Shown here: one piece after another, positions 45,741 through 56,002 of the stretch
How positions within the stretch are numbered: position 1 is the first letter of the stretch
Layout of the letters: each line of letters opens with the position of its first letter
DNA from: Blastococcus mobilis
GTDB taxonomy: Bacteria > Actinomycetota > Actinomycetes > Mycobacteriales > Geodermatophilaceae
Direction of reading: 5' to 3'
Length of the DNA: 64,000 nucleotides
Assembly: GCF_900188025.1 (NCBI RefSeq)
Contig: NZ_FZNO01000016.1
Location: forward strand, 61,538 to 125,537
Translations under genes and position numbers: made by a program
The notes under the pieces: generated by a model
Told to the model about the DNA's origin: nothing
What the model saw: only the letters and a program-made list of their open reading frames with translations
Databases searched by the model: none

Positions 45741-46213
45741 AGTGTACCGGGCGAAGGACGACTGACGCTACAAAGCCGCAGCTCAGACGCTTGTGCACAG
45801 ATTGCTGCTCGCCCTTGACAGAGGTCCTGAGCATCCAGTGATGCCCGACGACAGACAGCAGCGGCGTCCGTCCGAGCGGGGCCGACTCCGTCGTCCGTCG
45901 GCCGGGTCACCGGTGCAGCCAGCCGCTTCGGCACCCGGGGCAGTCGCTGCCGGGGACCAGCTCCACGGCCACTGCACGGCGGCCGGGTAGGCCTCGCCGA
46001 CCAGCCGCGGCCCCTGCGCAACGATGTTCGAGCTGCCGCTCGGGGATGCCCCGGCGACACGTCCCGGAGGTCGTTCGCCGGCGGCGACCCGGGGCTTCCA
46101 TGGCCCGTAGATTGCGTCCGACCAGCCACAACGCCCATGTCCGTACGTCGTACGTCATTCGCGCCGTCGGGAACGTACGCCATACGGAGAAGTGCTCGGC
46201 AGGGGTGAGGCAC
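45741..46213. other. Intergenic region between HNH and TetR genes
   Basis: 473 bp between divergent genes. No coding frame is convincing. The right end carries two operator-like palindromes (46142-46186); I see nothing in the rest. Confidence 0.5.
46142..46186. promoter_or_regulatory. Paired operator candidates for the adjacent TetR-type regulator
   Basis: CGTACGTCGTACG (46142-46154) is a perfect palindrome around its central T. CGTACGCCATACG (46174-46186) differs at two positions. Their centres are 32 bp apart, three helical turns, and the second ends 27 bases before the TetR ATG. This is typical autoregulatory placement. Confidence 0.6.
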
Positions 46214-46984
46214 ATGGCCACCGAGTTCACCGGCACCGGCGATCCCGCCCGCAGCATGGCGCTGCTCTGGCGCACCGCAGCGACCTCGGACCGCCGGCCC
46301 GGCCCGAAGTCAGCGCTCGACGTCGACCGGATCGTGGCCGCAGCGGTGACCGTCGCCGACGCCGAAGGTCTCTCCGCCGTCTCGATGCGCAGGGTGGCCG
46401 CCGACCTCGGAACGGCCGCGATGACCCTCTACGGCCACGTGCCGGGCAAGGGGGAACTCGTCGACCTGATGCTGGACTCCGTCCTCGGCGAGCTCTACCC
46501 CGACAGGCCGCCGACGGGGAGCTGGCGGGCTCGCCTGGAGGCCGTCGCCCGCGAGAACCGGGCACTCTTCCTCCGCCACCCGTGGGCGGTACACCTCGCC
46601 GCCGGACGGCCGCCCCTGGGGCCGCACCTCATGCGGAAGTACGAACTGGAACTGCGCACGGTCGACGGCCTCGGGCTCTCCGACGTGCAGATGGGCCTGC
46701 TCGTGGAACTGCTCAACGGCTTCGTCCGGGGCACGGTCAGCGGCGTCCAGGAACGGGCGACCGCCGAGCAGGCGGCCGGGATCACCGAAGACCGGTGGTG
46801 GACGGCGATGGCACCGCACGCTGCGCGGTTCTTCGACGTCGAGCGCTTTCCGACCGCCGCCCGCGTCGGGCCCGTGGCCGGCAAGGACCGTCAAACTGCT
46901 CACGCCCCGGAACGGTCCTTCGAGTTCGGCCTGGAGCGGCTGCTCGACGGCATCGGCGTCCTGATCCTCGACGCCTCCCGCTGA
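46214..46984 (+). CDS. TetR/AcrR-family transcriptional regulator
   Basis: A 256-residue regulator. The helix-turn-helix lies near residues 45-80: IVAAAVTVADAEGLSAVSMRRVAADLGTAAMTLYGHVPGKGELV. It has a 35-residue N-terminal extension before the domain and a tetracycline-repressor-like C-terminal ligand domain (YELELRTVDGLGLSDVQMGLLVELLNGFVRG). GGTGAGG precedes ATG 46214. No efflux or target gene is adjacent apart from the downstream alkylation-repair genes, which are 101 bases away. Confidence 0.9.
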   Translation: MATEFTGTGDPARSMALLWRTAATSDRRPGPKSALDVDRIVAAAVTVADAEGLSAVSMRRVAADLGTAAMTLYGHVPGKGELVDLMLDSVLGELYPDRPPTGSWRARLEAVARENRALFLRHPWAVHLAAGRPPLGPHLMRKYELELRTVDGLGLSDVQMGLLVELLNGFVRGTVSGVQERATAEQAAGITEDRWWTAMAPHAARFFDVERFPTAARVGPVAGKDRQTAHAPERSFEFGLERLLDGIGVLILDASR

Positions 46985-47085
46985 TCCTCCGGGCGGCCAT
47001 GGTGGCCACAAGGGCCGCAGGGGGCTCCACGGCGATGTCCGGAAACCGCCAGTCATCGTCGTCCGCCGCTGGCATGCTCGTCGTC

Positions 47086-48630
47086 GTGAGCCCGCCTCTG
47101 GACGCCGAGCGCTGCTACCGCGCGGTGACCGGCCGCGACGCCCGCTTCGACGGCTGGTTCTTCACCGCCGTCCACACGACCGGCATCTACTGCCGCCCGT
47201 CCTGCCCGGCCCGCACACCGCTGGCCCGTAACGTCTCCTTCTTCACGACCGCGGCCGCCGCCCAGGGCGCCGGCTTCCGCGCCTGCCGCCGGTGCCGCCC
47301 CGACGCCGTCCCCGGGTCGCCCGAGTGGGACGTCCGCGCCGACGTCGTCGCCCGCGCCATGCGGCTCATCGCCGACGGCGAGGTCGAGCGCTCCGGCGTG
47401 CCCGGCCTCGCCGCCCGGCTCGGCTACTCCGAACGACAGCTGCACCGGCTGCTCGTCGCCGAGCTGGGCGTGGGGCCACTGGCACTGGCCCGGGCCCAGC
47501 GGGCACAGACGGCACGCATCCTCATCGAGACCACCGACCTGCCCATGGCCGACGTGGCGTTCGCGGCCGGGTTCGCCAGCATCCGACAGTTCAACGCCAC
47601 CGTCCGCGAGGTGTTCGCGACCACCCCGACCGCCCTGCGCCGCACCAAGCCCGGCACCACCGGCGGGGCACCGGGCTGGCTGACCCTGCGGCTGGCCGCC
47701 CGCGCCCCCTACGAGGCGGCCGAGGTGCTGCTCTTCCTCGGCGCGCACGCCGTCCCCGGCCTCGAGGAGTGGGACGGGACGACGTTCTCCCGCGTGCTCG
47801 ACCTGCCCCACGGACCGGCGGTCGTGCAGCTCTCCCCGGCTCCCGACGGCGGAGCGGCGGTCACCGCTCGACTGCGGCTGGCGGAGCTGCGCGACCTCGG
47901 TGCGGTCGTCACCCGGTGCCGGCGGATGCTCGACCTGGACGCCGATCCGGCGGCGGTCGACGACGTCCTCGGTGCCGACCCCGCTCTCGCCCCGCTCGTC
48001 GCCGGTGCCCCCGGCCGCCGGGTCCCGGCATCCCCCGACGCCGACGAGCTGGCGATCCGCGCCGTCCTGGGCCAGCAGGTCTCGGTCGCCGGCGCGCGGA
48101 CGCTCACCTCCCGGCTGCTCGCGGCCGGGACGCCGCTGGCCGAGCCGGTCGGCACGCTCACCCACGCCTTCCCCCGGGCCGCCGTCCTCGCCGACGCCGA
48201 CCTGACCGCCGTCGGTCTGACCGGCGCCCGGCGGCGGACCGTCGCCGCGCTGGCGGCCGGCCTCGCCGCCGGTGACATCGCCCTCGACCCGGGCGCCGAC
48301 CGGGAGGAGGCGGGCCGGGCGATGCTCGCCGTGCCGGGCATCGGCCCCTGGACGGCGGCACTCGTCGGCCTGCGCGGTCTGGCCGATCCCGATGTGTGGC
48401 TGCCCGGCGACCTGGCGCTGCGGAGGTCGCTCGCCGGCCTCGGCAGCTCCGACGCCGAGGCGGCCGGCCGCTGGCGGCCGTGGCGCTCCTACGCCGTCCT
48501 CCACCTGTGGGCGCTCGCGGTGCCTTCTCTCTTCACGCGCCCGGCCACACCCCTTCCCCGCCCGGGCACACCCCGTCCCGGCACGGCCACACCTCCCACC
48601 CGCGAACCCGCCCTCCCGAGGAGCGCCTGA
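47086..48630 (+). CDS. Ada-AlkA fusion: methyl-sensing AraC regulator plus 3-methyladenine DNA glycosylase
   Basis: A 514-residue multidomain repair protein. The N-terminal Ada zinc domain has FFTAVHTTGIYCRPSCPARTP and FRACRRCRPD, giving four Zn-binding cysteines that sense methylphosphotriesters. An AraC-type helix-turn-helix follows (VPGLAARLGYSERQLHRLL, DVAFAAGFASIRQFN). Then come AlkA N-terminal and HhH-GPD domains: LAIRAVLGQQVSVAGAR and VPGIGPWTAALVGLRGLADPDVWLPGDLALR, in which the Asp of LPGD is catalytic. GTG 47086 is used; ATG 47074 is possible. The methyltransferase half of Ada is encoded separately by the next gene (TGATG overlap). Confidence 0.93.
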   Translation: MSPPLDAERCYRAVTGRDARFDGWFFTAVHTTGIYCRPSCPARTPLARNVSFFTTAAAAQGAGFRACRRCRPDAVPGSPEWDVRADVVARAMRLIADGEVERSGVPGLAARLGYSERQLHRLLVAELGVGPLALARAQRAQTARILIETTDLPMADVAFAAGFASIRQFNATVREVFATTPTALRRTKPGTTGGAPGWLTLRLAARAPYEAAEVLLFLGAHAVPGLEEWDGTTFSRVLDLPHGPAVVQLSPAPDGGAAVTARLRLAELRDLGAVVTRCRRMLDLDADPAAVDDVLGADPALAPLVAGAPGRRVPASPDADELAIRAVLGQQVSVAGARTLTSRLLAAGTPLAEPVGTLTHAFPRAAVLADADLTAVGLTGARRRTVAALAAGLAAGDIALDPGADREEAGRAMLAVPGIGPWTAALVGLRGLADPDVWLPGDLALRRSLAGLGSSDAEAAGRWRPWRSYAVLHLWALAVPSLFTRPATPLPRPGTPRPGTATPPTREPALPRSA

Positions 48631-49166
48631 TGACCGTCCCCACGCTCGCCCGCCACGCCACCGTTCCCACCCCGCCCGGCCCGTTCACGGTCGTGGTGGA
48701 CACCGACGCGGACGGGCAGGACGTCGTCATCGCCAGCGGCTGGACCGCCGACGTCGCCGACCTCCTGTCGGTGGTGCACCGTTCGCTGCGCCCGGCCGGC
48801 AGCGAGCACGTGGACCGGTTGCCGGTGCTCGACGTGGTCGAGGAGTTCTTCGCCGGCGGGGTCGACGCGATCGACGGCGTCGTCGTCCGCCAGCGCTCCG
48901 GCCCCTTCCTGCAGGAGGCCTGGGAGGTCCTCCGGACCGTTCCCGCGGGGCGGCCGGACACCTACGCCGCCTTCGCCGCGCGGTGCGGGCGACCGGCTGC
49001 GGTGCGGGCGGCGGCCAACGCCTGCGCCCGCAACGCCGCGGCGCTGTTCGTCCCGTGCCACCGGGTGCTCGGTTCCGACGGCGGACTCGGCGGCTTCCGC
49101 TGGGGGACGCCGGTCAAGCGCTCGCTGCTCGACCACGAGGCGGCACACGCTCCGGTCGCGGCCTGA
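48630..49166 (+). CDS. ogt: Methylated-DNA--protein-cysteine methyltransferase (Ogt)
   Basis: A 178-residue enzyme that repairs O6-methylguanine by accepting the methyl group on cysteine. The active site is VPCHRVLGSDGGLGGFRWG (the PCHR motif). The DNA-binding domain includes VPAGRPDTYAAFAARCGRPAAVRAAANACARN, with Asp-Thr-Tyr where many members have T-Y-G. The ATG overlaps the glycosylase stop by one base, making an adaptive-response operon. Repeat copy D follows immediately. Confidence 0.92.
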   Translation: MTVPTLARHATVPTPPGPFTVVVDTDADGQDVVIASGWTADVADLLSVVHRSLRPAGSEHVDRLPVLDVVEEFFAGGVDAIDGVVVRQRSGPFLQEAWEVLRTVPAGRPDTYAAFAARCGRPAAVRAAANACARNAAALFVPCHRVLGSDGGLGGFRWGTPVKRSLLDHEAAHAPVAA

Positions 49167-49167
49167 G

Positions 49168-49208
49168 CAAGGACCCCGCTACTCGCACGCTCGCCGGGGC
49201 ACCCTGCA
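49168..49208 (+). repeat. Dispersed intergenic repeat, copy D (short)
   Basis: CAAGGACCCCGCT, ACTCGCACGCTCGC and ACCCTGCA align with copies A-C after small deletions. It begins one base after the ogt stop and has the same orientation as ogt. Confidence 0.55.
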
Positions 49209-49262
49209 GGGGAGCCATGGGCCTCCCGGGAAATGTCACCGGCGTCGGGCAGGGTCTCGGGC

Positions 49263-50333
49263 ATGGACGCCGCTTCCCTGCTCACCGGTCTCCTCCTCGG
49301 TGCACTGCTGGCCACCGCCATCACCCTCGGCGTGGTGACACTGCTCGCGCGGCGCCGCCCCGAGGACGCCGGGCTCGAACCGGTCCACGAGTCGCTGGAC
49401 CACCTGCACCGGCTGCTGGCCGGCATGGAGCGCGCCCGGGCCACCGCCCACGGTGAGCTGCGCGAGCAGATGGGCACCGTCGGGCACGCCTCGGCCCAGC
49501 TCAAGCACGAGACGGCGGCACTGGTCACCGCACTCCGGACCCCGCACGTCCGCGGCCGCTGGGGCGAGGTGCAGCTGCGCCGGGTCGTGGAGGTCGCCGG
49601 GCTGGTCGAGCACTGCGACTTCGTCAAGCAGCCCGCGGGCACCAACGACGAGGGGGCCGGCGTCCGGCCCGACCTGGTCGTCACCCTCGCCGACGGCCGT
49701 CAGGTGATCGTCGACGCCAAGGTCCCGTTCACCGGGTACATCGAGGCGGTGCAGGCGACCGAGGAGTCGGTCCGGGTCCAGCGGGTGGCGATGCACGCCC
49801 GACAGCTGCGCACGCACGTGGACGCGCTGGCCGCCCGCCGCTACCCGACCGCGTTCCGTCCGGCGGCACCGTTCACCGTGCTCTTCGTGCCCTCCGACGG
49901 GTTCCTCATGACCGCACTGGAGGCCGAGCCGGGGCTGCTGGAGTACGGGTTCTCCCGCGACGTCGTACTCGCCACCCCGAGCACCCTGCTGGCCCTCCTG
50001 CGCACGGTCGCCTACTCGTGGCGCCAGGAGCGGTTGGCCCGCGACGCCGACCAGGTGCTGGAGGTGGGCCGACGGCTGCACGCGCGTCTGGGCACCCTCT
50101 CGGGCCACCTCACCCGGCTCGGATCCGCCCTCGGCGCGACGATGACCCGCTTCAACGAAACCGTGGGCTCCTACGAGCGCTCGGTGCTGACCGCGGCCCG
50201 CCGGTTCGACGAGCTGGGCATCGCCGAGACCCCGGTGCCCACCCCCGAGCCGCTGGAGGCCACGGTGCGCACCCTTCGCCCGGCCGAGCCGGCCTACGAG
50301 GAGGAGGAGACCCGCGACGGGACGACCGGCTGA
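49263..50333 (+). CDS. rmuC: DNA recombination protein RmuC family
   Basis: A 356-residue protein with an N-terminal membrane helix (LLTGLLLGALLATAITLGVVTLL), a coiled-coil stretch, and the RmuC nuclease-like domain: VRGRWGEVQLRRVVEVAGL, PDLVVTLADGRQVIVDAKVPF and FLMTALEAEPGLLEYGFSRDVVLATPSTLLALLRTVAYSWRQE. RmuC limits inversions and rearrangements. ATG 49263 places the membrane helix at the start. The gene converges on ispH. Confidence 0.93.
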   Translation: MDAASLLTGLLLGALLATAITLGVVTLLARRRPEDAGLEPVHESLDHLHRLLAGMERARATAHGELREQMGTVGHASAQLKHETAALVTALRTPHVRGRWGEVQLRRVVEVAGLVEHCDFVKQPAGTNDEGAGVRPDLVVTLADGRQVIVDAKVPFTGYIEAVQATEESVRVQRVAMHARQLRTHVDALAARRYPTAFRPAAPFTVLFVPSDGFLMTALEAEPGLLEYGFSRDVVLATPSTLLALLRTVAYSWRQERLARDADQVLEVGRRLHARLGTLSGHLTRLGSALGATMTRFNETVGSYERSVLTAARRFDELGIAETPVPTPEPLEATVRTLRPAEPAYEEEETRDGTTG

Positions 50334-50340
50334 GGAGCGG

Positions 50341-51312
50341 TCAGTCGCCGGCGGCCTGCGCGGCGCGCTCGGCGCGACGCAGCTCGTGCGGCAGGGCGAA
50401 GACCAGACGCTCCTCGGCCGCCTTCACCGTCTCGACGTCCGGGTAGCCGCGCTCGGCGAGCCAGTCGAGCACCTCGCTGACGAGGATCTCGGGGACCGAC
50501 GCCCCGCTCGTGACGCCGACGGTGCCCACGCCCTCCAGCCAGGCGGGGTCGATCTCGGAGGCGAAGTCGACCAGGTGCGAGTCGCGGGCTCCGGCCTCGA
50601 GGGCCACCTCGACCAGGCGCACCGAGTTCGACGAGTTCGTGGAGCCGACCACCAGCACCAGGTCGCACTCCCCCGCCATCTGCTTCACGGCCTGCTGGCG
50701 GTTCTGCGTGGCGTAGCAGATGTCGTCGCTGGGCGGGGACTGCAGACCGGGGAACCGGTTCTTCAGCTGGTCGACAGTGGCGAGGGTCTCGTCGACCGAG
50801 AGCGTGGTCTGGGACAGCCACACGACCTTCTCGGGATCGCGCACCTGCACGGTGGCGACGTCCTCGGCGCCGTCGACGAGCTGGATGTGGGCCGGGGCCT
50901 CACCGGCGGTGCCCTCGACCTCCTCGTGACCGCGGTGACCGATCAGCAGGATGTCGAAGTCGTCCCGTGCGAACCGCTTCGCCTCCTGGTGCACCTTCGT
51001 GACCAGCGGACACGTCGCGTCGATGGTGCGCAGCTGCCGCGCGGCCGCCTGCTCGTGCACCGCCGGGGAGACCCCGTGCGCGCTGAAGACGACGACCGAG
51101 CCCTCGGGGACCTCGTCGGTCTCGTCGACGAAGATGGCCCCGCGCCGCTCCAGCGTGGCCACGACGTGCTTGTTGTGGACGATCTGCTTGCGGACGTACA
51201 CCGGGGCGCCGTGGATCTCCAGAGCCCGCTCGACGGCCACGACCGCCCGGTCGACGCCGGCGCAGTATCCCCGGGGATCGGCCAGCAGGACACGTCCGCG
51301 CTGATCAGCCAT
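50341..51312 (-). CDS. ispH: 4-hydroxy-3-methylbut-2-enyl diphosphate reductase IspH
   Basis: A 323-residue iron-sulfur enzyme that completes the MEP isoprenoid pathway. The three cluster cysteines are in [24 protein letters not shown] and [19 protein letters not shown] and SSNSVRL are also typical. ATG 51312 is supported by TACCAT six bases upstream. It is divergent from the lipid-droplet protein gene, the order known from mycobacteria. Confidence 0.96.
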   Translation of the reverse strand: MADQRGRVLLADPRGYCAGVDRAVVAVERALEIHGAPVYVRKQIVHNKHVVATLERRGAIFVDETDEVPEGSVVVFSAHGVSPAVHEQAAARQLRTIDATCPLVTKVHQEAKRFARDDFDILLIGHRGHEEVEGTAGEAPAHIQLVDGAEDVATVQVRDPEKVVWLSQTTLSVDETLATVDQLKNRFPGLQSPPSDDICYATQNRQQAVKQMAGECDLVLVVGSTNSSNSVRLVEVALEAGARDSHLVDFASEIDPAWLEGVGTVGVTSGASVPEILVSEVLDWLAERGYPDVETVKAAEERLVFALPHELRRAERAAQAAGD

Positions 51313-51318
51313 GCACCC

Positions 51319-51324
51319 ATGGTA
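51319..51324 (-). promoter_or_regulatory. -10 element of ispH, leaderless arrangement
   Basis: Minus-strand TACCAT ends six bases before the ispH ATG, with no room for a ribosome binding site. Confidence 0.5.
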
Positions 51325-51438
51325 GGCGGGCCGACGCGGGCGGCCCGGTTCCGCGGGGTGGAACGGGACACGACCGGCCTCCGGGTGGATCTGCACACAT
51401 CGCGTGTCGGGCCGGGACTTGTGGGGCACGCTGTGCCC

Positions 51439-52635
51439 ATGGCCAGAGAGATCCCTGAGGTTGTCCGCGCTGTCGCCGGTCTTGCTGCCACCGTCCTGGA
51501 CGAGGCACGCAGGCTGCCCGAGACGCTCCCGGGCCTCCCGGTGCGCCTCCTCGGGCTGGCGATGCAGCAGGCGATGAAGGTGCAGCAGCAGTACGCCGGG
51601 CTGGTGGCCCGCGGCGACGAGCTGTTCACCGGCCTGCGCGGCGAGAGCGAGCCCGGACTGGCCACGTTCGACGACGAGCCCACGTCCGCGTCGGCCGACG
51701 GCTTCCGCGACTCCGCCTTCGACCGCGCCGGCGACAGGCCCGCTGCCGACGACGCCATCACCGACGCCGAGGTCGAGGCACTGCCCGCCGACCCGGCCGC
51801 CGACGCCGTCACCGCCGTCGTCGACGAGCTCGCCGACCAGGTCGAGACCGGTCAGCAGTCGATCCAGGAGCTCGTCGAGGAGGCTCCCGCCATCGAGGAG
51901 ATCCTCGACGAGATCGCCATCGACGAACTCGTGGACCAGGCCCCCACGCTCGAGGAGACGGCGCCCTCGCTGTCCCTCGTCACCGACGGCGCGGTCGACG
52001 TCGAACCGGCCGCGGACGTGTCCACCTCCGTCGACGTCCTGACCCCCGAGGGTGAGGTCGCCACCGTGGACGCCACCGTCACCGACGAGGGCATCGCGGC
52101 CCCCGAGGCTCCGGCGACCCCGGCCGCCGACGACGACACCGTGGCCACCACGGACGCCGGCACCGACACCGCCGGCACCGACACCGCCGCGACCGACACC
52201 GCCGCCACGGACACCAACGCCGGCCCGGCGACGGCCACCGACGAGAGCGGCTCCACCGTCGCCGCCGCCACCGGTGTCCGCACCGACGTCGGCGAGAGCG
52301 ACACCTCCGAGGAGGACGCCGCCATCGCCGAGGGGGCGGCGGTCGACGCGATCGGCGAGACGTCCGCAGCGCCCACCGACGATGCCGGGGGTGGCAGCGA
52401 GCTCTCCGGCTCCCAGGTCGTCGGCGCCGCGCCGGTCGACGGCTACGACAGCTTCTCGATCGCCCAGCTGCGCGGCCGGCTGCGCGGCTACGCGCTCAGC
52501 ACCGTGCAGGACCTCATCGCCTACGAGGAGGCGACCCGGGCCCGCGATCCCTACCTCCGCATGCTCCGCAACCGCCTGGAGAAGCTGGAGGAGCAGGCGA
52601 TCGAGTCCAGCCCGCTGACCCCGCGGGGCGTCTGA
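51439..52635 (+). CDS. Lipid-droplet-associated-type protein with acidic low-complexity middle
   Basis: A 398-residue protein. Residues 1-70 match the mycobacterial neighbour protein class (Rv1109c type): [44 protein letters not shown]. The middle 230 residues are Asp/Glu/Ala/Thr-rich, with short tandem repeats such as [17 protein letters not shown]. The last 55 residues form an arginine-rich helical module ([25 protein letters not shown]). The middle is much longer than in mycobacteria as I remember. The lipid-droplet label is by homology only. Confidence 0.75.
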   Translation: MAREIPEVVRAVAGLAATVLDEARRLPETLPGLPVRLLGLAMQQAMKVQQQYAGLVARGDELFTGLRGESEPGLATFDDEPTSASADGFRDSAFDRAGDRPAADDAITDAEVEALPADPAADAVTAVVDELADQVETGQQSIQELVEEAPAIEEILDEIAIDELVDQAPTLEETAPSLSLVTDGAVDVEPAADVSTSVDVLTPEGEVATVDATVTDEGIAAPEAPATPAADDDTVATTDAGTDTAGTDTAATDTAATDTNAGPATATDESGSTVAAATGVRTDVGESDTSEEDAAIAEGAAVDAIGETSAAPTDDAGGGSELSGSQVVGAAPVDGYDSFSIAQLRGRLRGYALSTVQDLIAYEEATRARDPYLRMLRNRLEKLEEQAIESSPLTPRGV

Positions 52636-52666
52636 GCCGTCGGGGGCAGGTGGCACGCTCGGGGGC

Positions 52667-53917
52667 GTGACCCCCCCTTCCTCACCCGAGGCGCCCTGGC
52701 CGGTCCGCACGGTGGCGCGCAAGATCGCCGACTGGATCGGGCGCCTCGGTGAGGTCTGGGTCGAGGGGCAGGTCGCCCAGCTGTCCCGCCGCGGCGGCGC
52801 GGCGACGGTGTTCCTGACCCTCCGCGACCCGGCCGCCGACCTCTCCGTGCCGGTCACCTGCCACCGCGACGTCGCGGAGCGTCCCGGACTGGAGCTCACC
52901 GAGGGCGCCCGCGTGATCGTCCGCGCCCGCCCCGACTACTACGTCGCGCGTGGCTCCTTCTCGCTGCGCGCCACCGAGATCCGCGCCGTCGGCCTCGGTG
53001 AGCTGCTGGCCCGCATCGAGCGGATCCGCCGTCTGCTGGCCGCCGAGGGCCTCTTCGACGCCGCCCGCAAACGCCCGCTCCCCTTCGCCCCCGCCGTGGT
53101 CGGCGTCATCACCGGCCGGGACAGCGCCGCCGAACGCGACGTCCTGGTCACCGCCCGCCGGCGGTGGCCGGCGGTGCGGTTCGCGATGCACAACTGCGCC
53201 GTCCAGGGCCCGCAGGCGGCGGCCAACGTCATGGAGGGGCTGCGGCGCCTCGACGCCGACCCCGCCGTCGAGGTCATCGTGATCGCCCGCGGCGGCGGCT
53301 CGGTGGAGGACCTCCTGCCCTTCTCCGACGAGGGCCTGGTCCGCGCCATCGCCGCGACCCGCACGCCCGTGGTCACCGCCGTCGGCCACGAGACCGACAC
53401 GACGCTGGTCGACCACGTCGCCGACGTCCGCGCCGCCACGCCGACCGACGCCGCCCATCGCGTGGTGCCCGAGATCGGCGAGCAGCGCCGGCTCGTCGAC
53501 GGCCTGCGGTCCCGCGCGCGCCAGGTGCTCACCGGCCGCCTCGAGCAGCAGGAACGGTGGCTGGAGTCGATGCGCACCCGCCCGGTGCTCGCCTCGCCCG
53601 ATCGCCTGCTCCACGGTCGGGAGGAGGACGTCCTCTCGCTACGGACCCGCGCCCGCCGCACGCTGGTGCACCGGGTCGAAGGAGCCGAGCGCGACCTCGA
53701 GCACGCCCGCGCCCGGGTGGCCGCCCTCTCCCCCGCGGCGACGCTGGACCGGGGCTACGCCGTCGTCCAGAAGGCCGACGGCTCCCTGGTCCGCGACCCG
53801 TCCGCGGTGGCCGACGGCGAGCTGCTGCGGGTGCGGGTGGCCGGCGGCCGGCTGCCCGTGCGCGTCGACCGGTCGGCGAACGGGGAGGATGAGCGTCGTG
53901 AGTCGACAGGTGGCTGA
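52667..53917 (+). CDS. xseA: Exodeoxyribonuclease VII large subunit
   Basis: A 416-residue subunit of the nuclease that degrades single-stranded DNA. It has the N-terminal OB fold ([15 protein letters not shown]), the catalytic region [43 protein letters not shown] and [11 protein letters not shown], and a coiled-coil C-terminal half. GTG 52667 is close after the previous stop (31 bases). xseB follows. Confidence 0.95.
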   Translation: MTPPSSPEAPWPVRTVARKIADWIGRLGEVWVEGQVAQLSRRGGAATVFLTLRDPAADLSVPVTCHRDVAERPGLELTEGARVIVRARPDYYVARGSFSLRATEIRAVGLGELLARIERIRRLLAAEGLFDAARKRPLPFAPAVVGVITGRDSAAERDVLVTARRRWPAVRFAMHNCAVQGPQAAANVMEGLRRLDADPAVEVIVIARGGGSVEDLLPFSDEGLVRAIAATRTPVVTAVGHETDTTLVDHVADVRAATPTDAAHRVVPEIGEQRRLVDGLRSRARQVLTGRLEQQERWLESMRTRPVLASPDRLLHGREEDVLSLRTRARRTLVHRVEGAERDLEHARARVAALSPAATLDRGYAVVQKADGSLVRDPSAVADGELLRVRVAGGRLPVRVDRSANGEDERRESTGG

Positions 53918-53977
53918 GCAGCGCAGCGAGGAAGAACCGAGGAGCGGAGCGCTCCGCGGAAGCGAACCGAGGAGACC
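53918..53977 (+). other. xseA-xseB spacer with a palindrome and repeated GAACCGAGGAG
   Basis: GCGGAGCGCTCCGC at 53944-53957 is a perfect 14-bp palindrome. It is flanked by two copies of GAACCGAGGAG, the second supplying the xseB ribosome binding site. The hairpin may modulate xseB translation. Confidence 0.5.
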
Positions 53978-54196
53978 ATGAGCACTCCGGCGAACGCCGA
54001 GCCGACGACCACCTACGAACAGGCCCGCGAGGAGCTCGCCGACGTCGTCCGCCGGCTGGAGGCCGGTGGCCTGACGCTGGAGGACTCGCTGTCGCTCTGG
54101 GAGCGCGGCGAGGAGCTGGCCACCCTCTGCCAGCACTGGCTCGACCGCGCCCGCGAGCGGCTCGCCGCCGCGGCGCCCGGCGATCAGCCGGAGTAG
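53978..54196 (+). CDS. xseB: Exodeoxyribonuclease VII small subunit
   Basis: A 72-residue helical protein with the family core [41 protein letters not shown] precedes the ATG. It pairs with XseA encoded just upstream. The last codons overlap the end of the convergent DUF4245 gene by 13 bases. Confidence 0.95.
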   Translation: MSTPANAEPTTTYEQAREELADVVRRLEAGGLTLEDSLSLWERGEELATLCQHWLDRARERLAAAAPGDQPE

Positions 54197-54798
54197 GGCC
54201 GCACCGACTCCGCGACGGTCCGCAGCTCCTCGTCGGGCGCCGAGCCGGTCACCAGCACCGTCACGCCGTCGGCCTCCCGGCTCAGCGCCGTCTCGCCGTC
54301 CACGGTCGTCGAGCGGGTCCAGCGCTGGCCACCGACGTCCACCGTTCCCCGGGCCTGGGCCCCGTCCAGCACGGCGGCCACGGGATCGGCACCCCGGTCG
54401 TCGCTGACGACGAACCCGGCGAACTCCTCCGACGGCGTCAGGTACCCGATCTCGAGGGTGACCGCGTCGCCCTCCCGCGCGTCGCCGGCGTCGGTGCGCG
54501 CGCTGGTCGGCCGGTACCCCTCGTCCAGGCCGGTCGGCACCGGCACCTGGTAGCCGGCACGGGCTGCAGCGAACTGCACCGTCGACGACGGGTCGACCGT
54601 CCGCACGCCGACGTCCGGGCCCGCGCGGAATGCCTGCCACCCCACGAGGAGCAGGCAGATCACGACCAACGGCAGCAGCGACCGCATCATGTTGGCCGCG
54701 CTGAGCCGGTTGGCCCGCTCGATCGCCGGCGACACCGTGGGCGGAGGCTCCTCGGCAGGGCGGGGTGCGTGCTCGCTCGTCGGGCCGACTCCGGTCAT
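54184..54798 (-). CDS. DUF4245 membrane-anchored protein
   Basis: A 204-residue protein with a cytoplasmic N-terminus of about 38 residues, one membrane helix ([18 protein letters not shown]) and an outside DUF4245 domain ([50 protein letters not shown]). It is the counterpart of Rv1100 next to glpX in mycobacteria. Function unknown. ATG 54798 is used; it is divergent from glpX. Confidence 0.85.
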   Translation of the reverse strand: MTGVGPTSEHAPRPAEEPPPTVSPAIERANRLSAANMMRSLLPLVVICLLLVGWQAFRAGPDVGVRTVDPSSTVQFAAARAGYQVPVPTGLDEGYRPTSARTDAGDAREGDAVTLEIGYLTPSEEFAGFVVSDDRGADPVAAVLDGAQARGTVDVGGQRWTRSTTVDGETALSREADGVTVLVTGSAPDEELRTVAESVRPYSG

Positions 54799-54803
54799 GC
54801 CCC

Positions 54804-54809
54804 TAGGAT
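54804..54809 (+). promoter_or_regulatory. -10 candidate for glpX
   Basis: TAGGAT fits TANNNT and is followed by a leader of about 120 bases before the glpX GTG. No clear -35 is visible. Confidence 0.3.
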
Positions 54810-54936
54810 CGCAGGGAAGCTCTCCCACTCCGCCGCCCGTCGTCCGGACGGCCTCCCGCAGGGGTCCACCCGGCAGGAGCGTCCGGTCGCCGGGGCAGCC
54901 ACCCCACCAGCGTCGGTGGGCCGATCAGGAGGTCCC

Positions 54937-55989
54937 GTGTCGCTGCCCCTTCCCGAAGGCCCCGTCCCCGCGAGGCGCGGCTTCAGCACCGACCGGCCCG
55001 CACCGGATCGCAATCTGGCCCTGGAGCTGGTCCGGGTCACCGAGGCGGGGGCCATGGCCGCCGGCCGCTGGGTGGGCCGGGGTGACAAGAACGGAGGCGA
55101 CGGCGCCGCCGTCGACGCCATGCGGGCGCTCATCGGCACGGTGAGCATGAAGGGCGTCGTCGTCATCGGGGAGGGCGAGAAGGACGAGGCCCCGATGCTC
55201 TACAACGGCGAGCAGGTCGGCGACGGCCAGGGGCCGGAGTGCGACGTCGCCGTCGACCCCGTCGACGGCACCACCCTCATGGCGAAGGGCATGCCCAACG
55301 CCATCGCCGTCATGGCGGTGGCCGACCGCGGCGCGATGTACGACCCGTCGGCGGTCTTCTACATGGAGAAGCTGGCGACCGGGCCCGCGGCCGCCGACGT
55401 CGTGGACATCACCGTCCCCGTCGCCGAGAACATCCGGCGCATCGCCAAGGCGAAGAAGAGCTCGCCCGGTGACGTCACCGTCTGCATCCTCGACCGCCCG
55501 CGCCACGACCAGTTGGTGCAGGAGGTCCGCGAGGCCGGCGCGCGGATCAAGTTCATCACCGACGGCGACGTCGCGGGTGCGATCGCCGCAGCCCGGGAGG
55601 GCACCGGGGTCGACCTGTTGCTGGGCATCGGTGGCACGCCCGAAGGGATCATCGCCGCCTGCGCGCTCAAGTGCATGGGGGGCGCGCTGCAGGGCAAGCT
55701 CTGGCCCAAGGACGACCAGGAGCGGCAGAAGGCCCTGGACGCCGGCCACGACCTCGACCGGGTGCTGCACATCGACGACCTGGTGTCCGGCGACGTCTTC
55801 TTCGTCGCCACGGGCATCACCGACGGCGAGCTGCTGCGCGGTGTCCGCTACAGCGCCGGCGGCTGCACGACGCAGTCGTTGGTGATGCGCTCGCGGTCGG
55901 GCACGATCCGCTCGATCGAGAGCCTGCACTCGCTGGAGAAGCTGCGCGCCTACTCCGCGGTGCCCTTCGACCGCAACGACGAGAACTGA
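54937..55989 (+). CDS. glpX: Class II fructose-1,6-bisphosphatase GlpX
   Basis: A 350-residue Li-sensitive FBPase for gluconeogenesis. Metal and substrate motifs are [39 protein letters not shown] and [23 protein letters not shown] 54937 has GGAGG six bases upstream. This would be the main route from glycerol and TCA intermediates to hexoses, in keeping with the glycerol genes earlier in the window. Confidence 0.95.
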   Translation: MSLPLPEGPVPARRGFSTDRPAPDRNLALELVRVTEAGAMAAGRWVGRGDKNGGDGAAVDAMRALIGTVSMKGVVVIGEGEKDEAPMLYNGEQVGDGQGPECDVAVDPVDGTTLMAKGMPNAIAVMAVADRGAMYDPSAVFYMEKLATGPAAADVVDITVPVAENIRRIAKAKKSSPGDVTVCILDRPRHDQLVQEVREAGARIKFITDGDVAGAIAAAREGTGVDLLLGIGGTPEGIIAACALKCMGGALQGKLWPKDDQERQKALDAGHDLDRVLHIDDLVSGDVFFVATGITDGELLRGVRYSAGGCTTQSLVMRSRSGTIRSIESLHSLEKLRAYSAVPFDRNDEN

Positions 55990-56002
55990 TCGGCGGTCGG
56001 GA

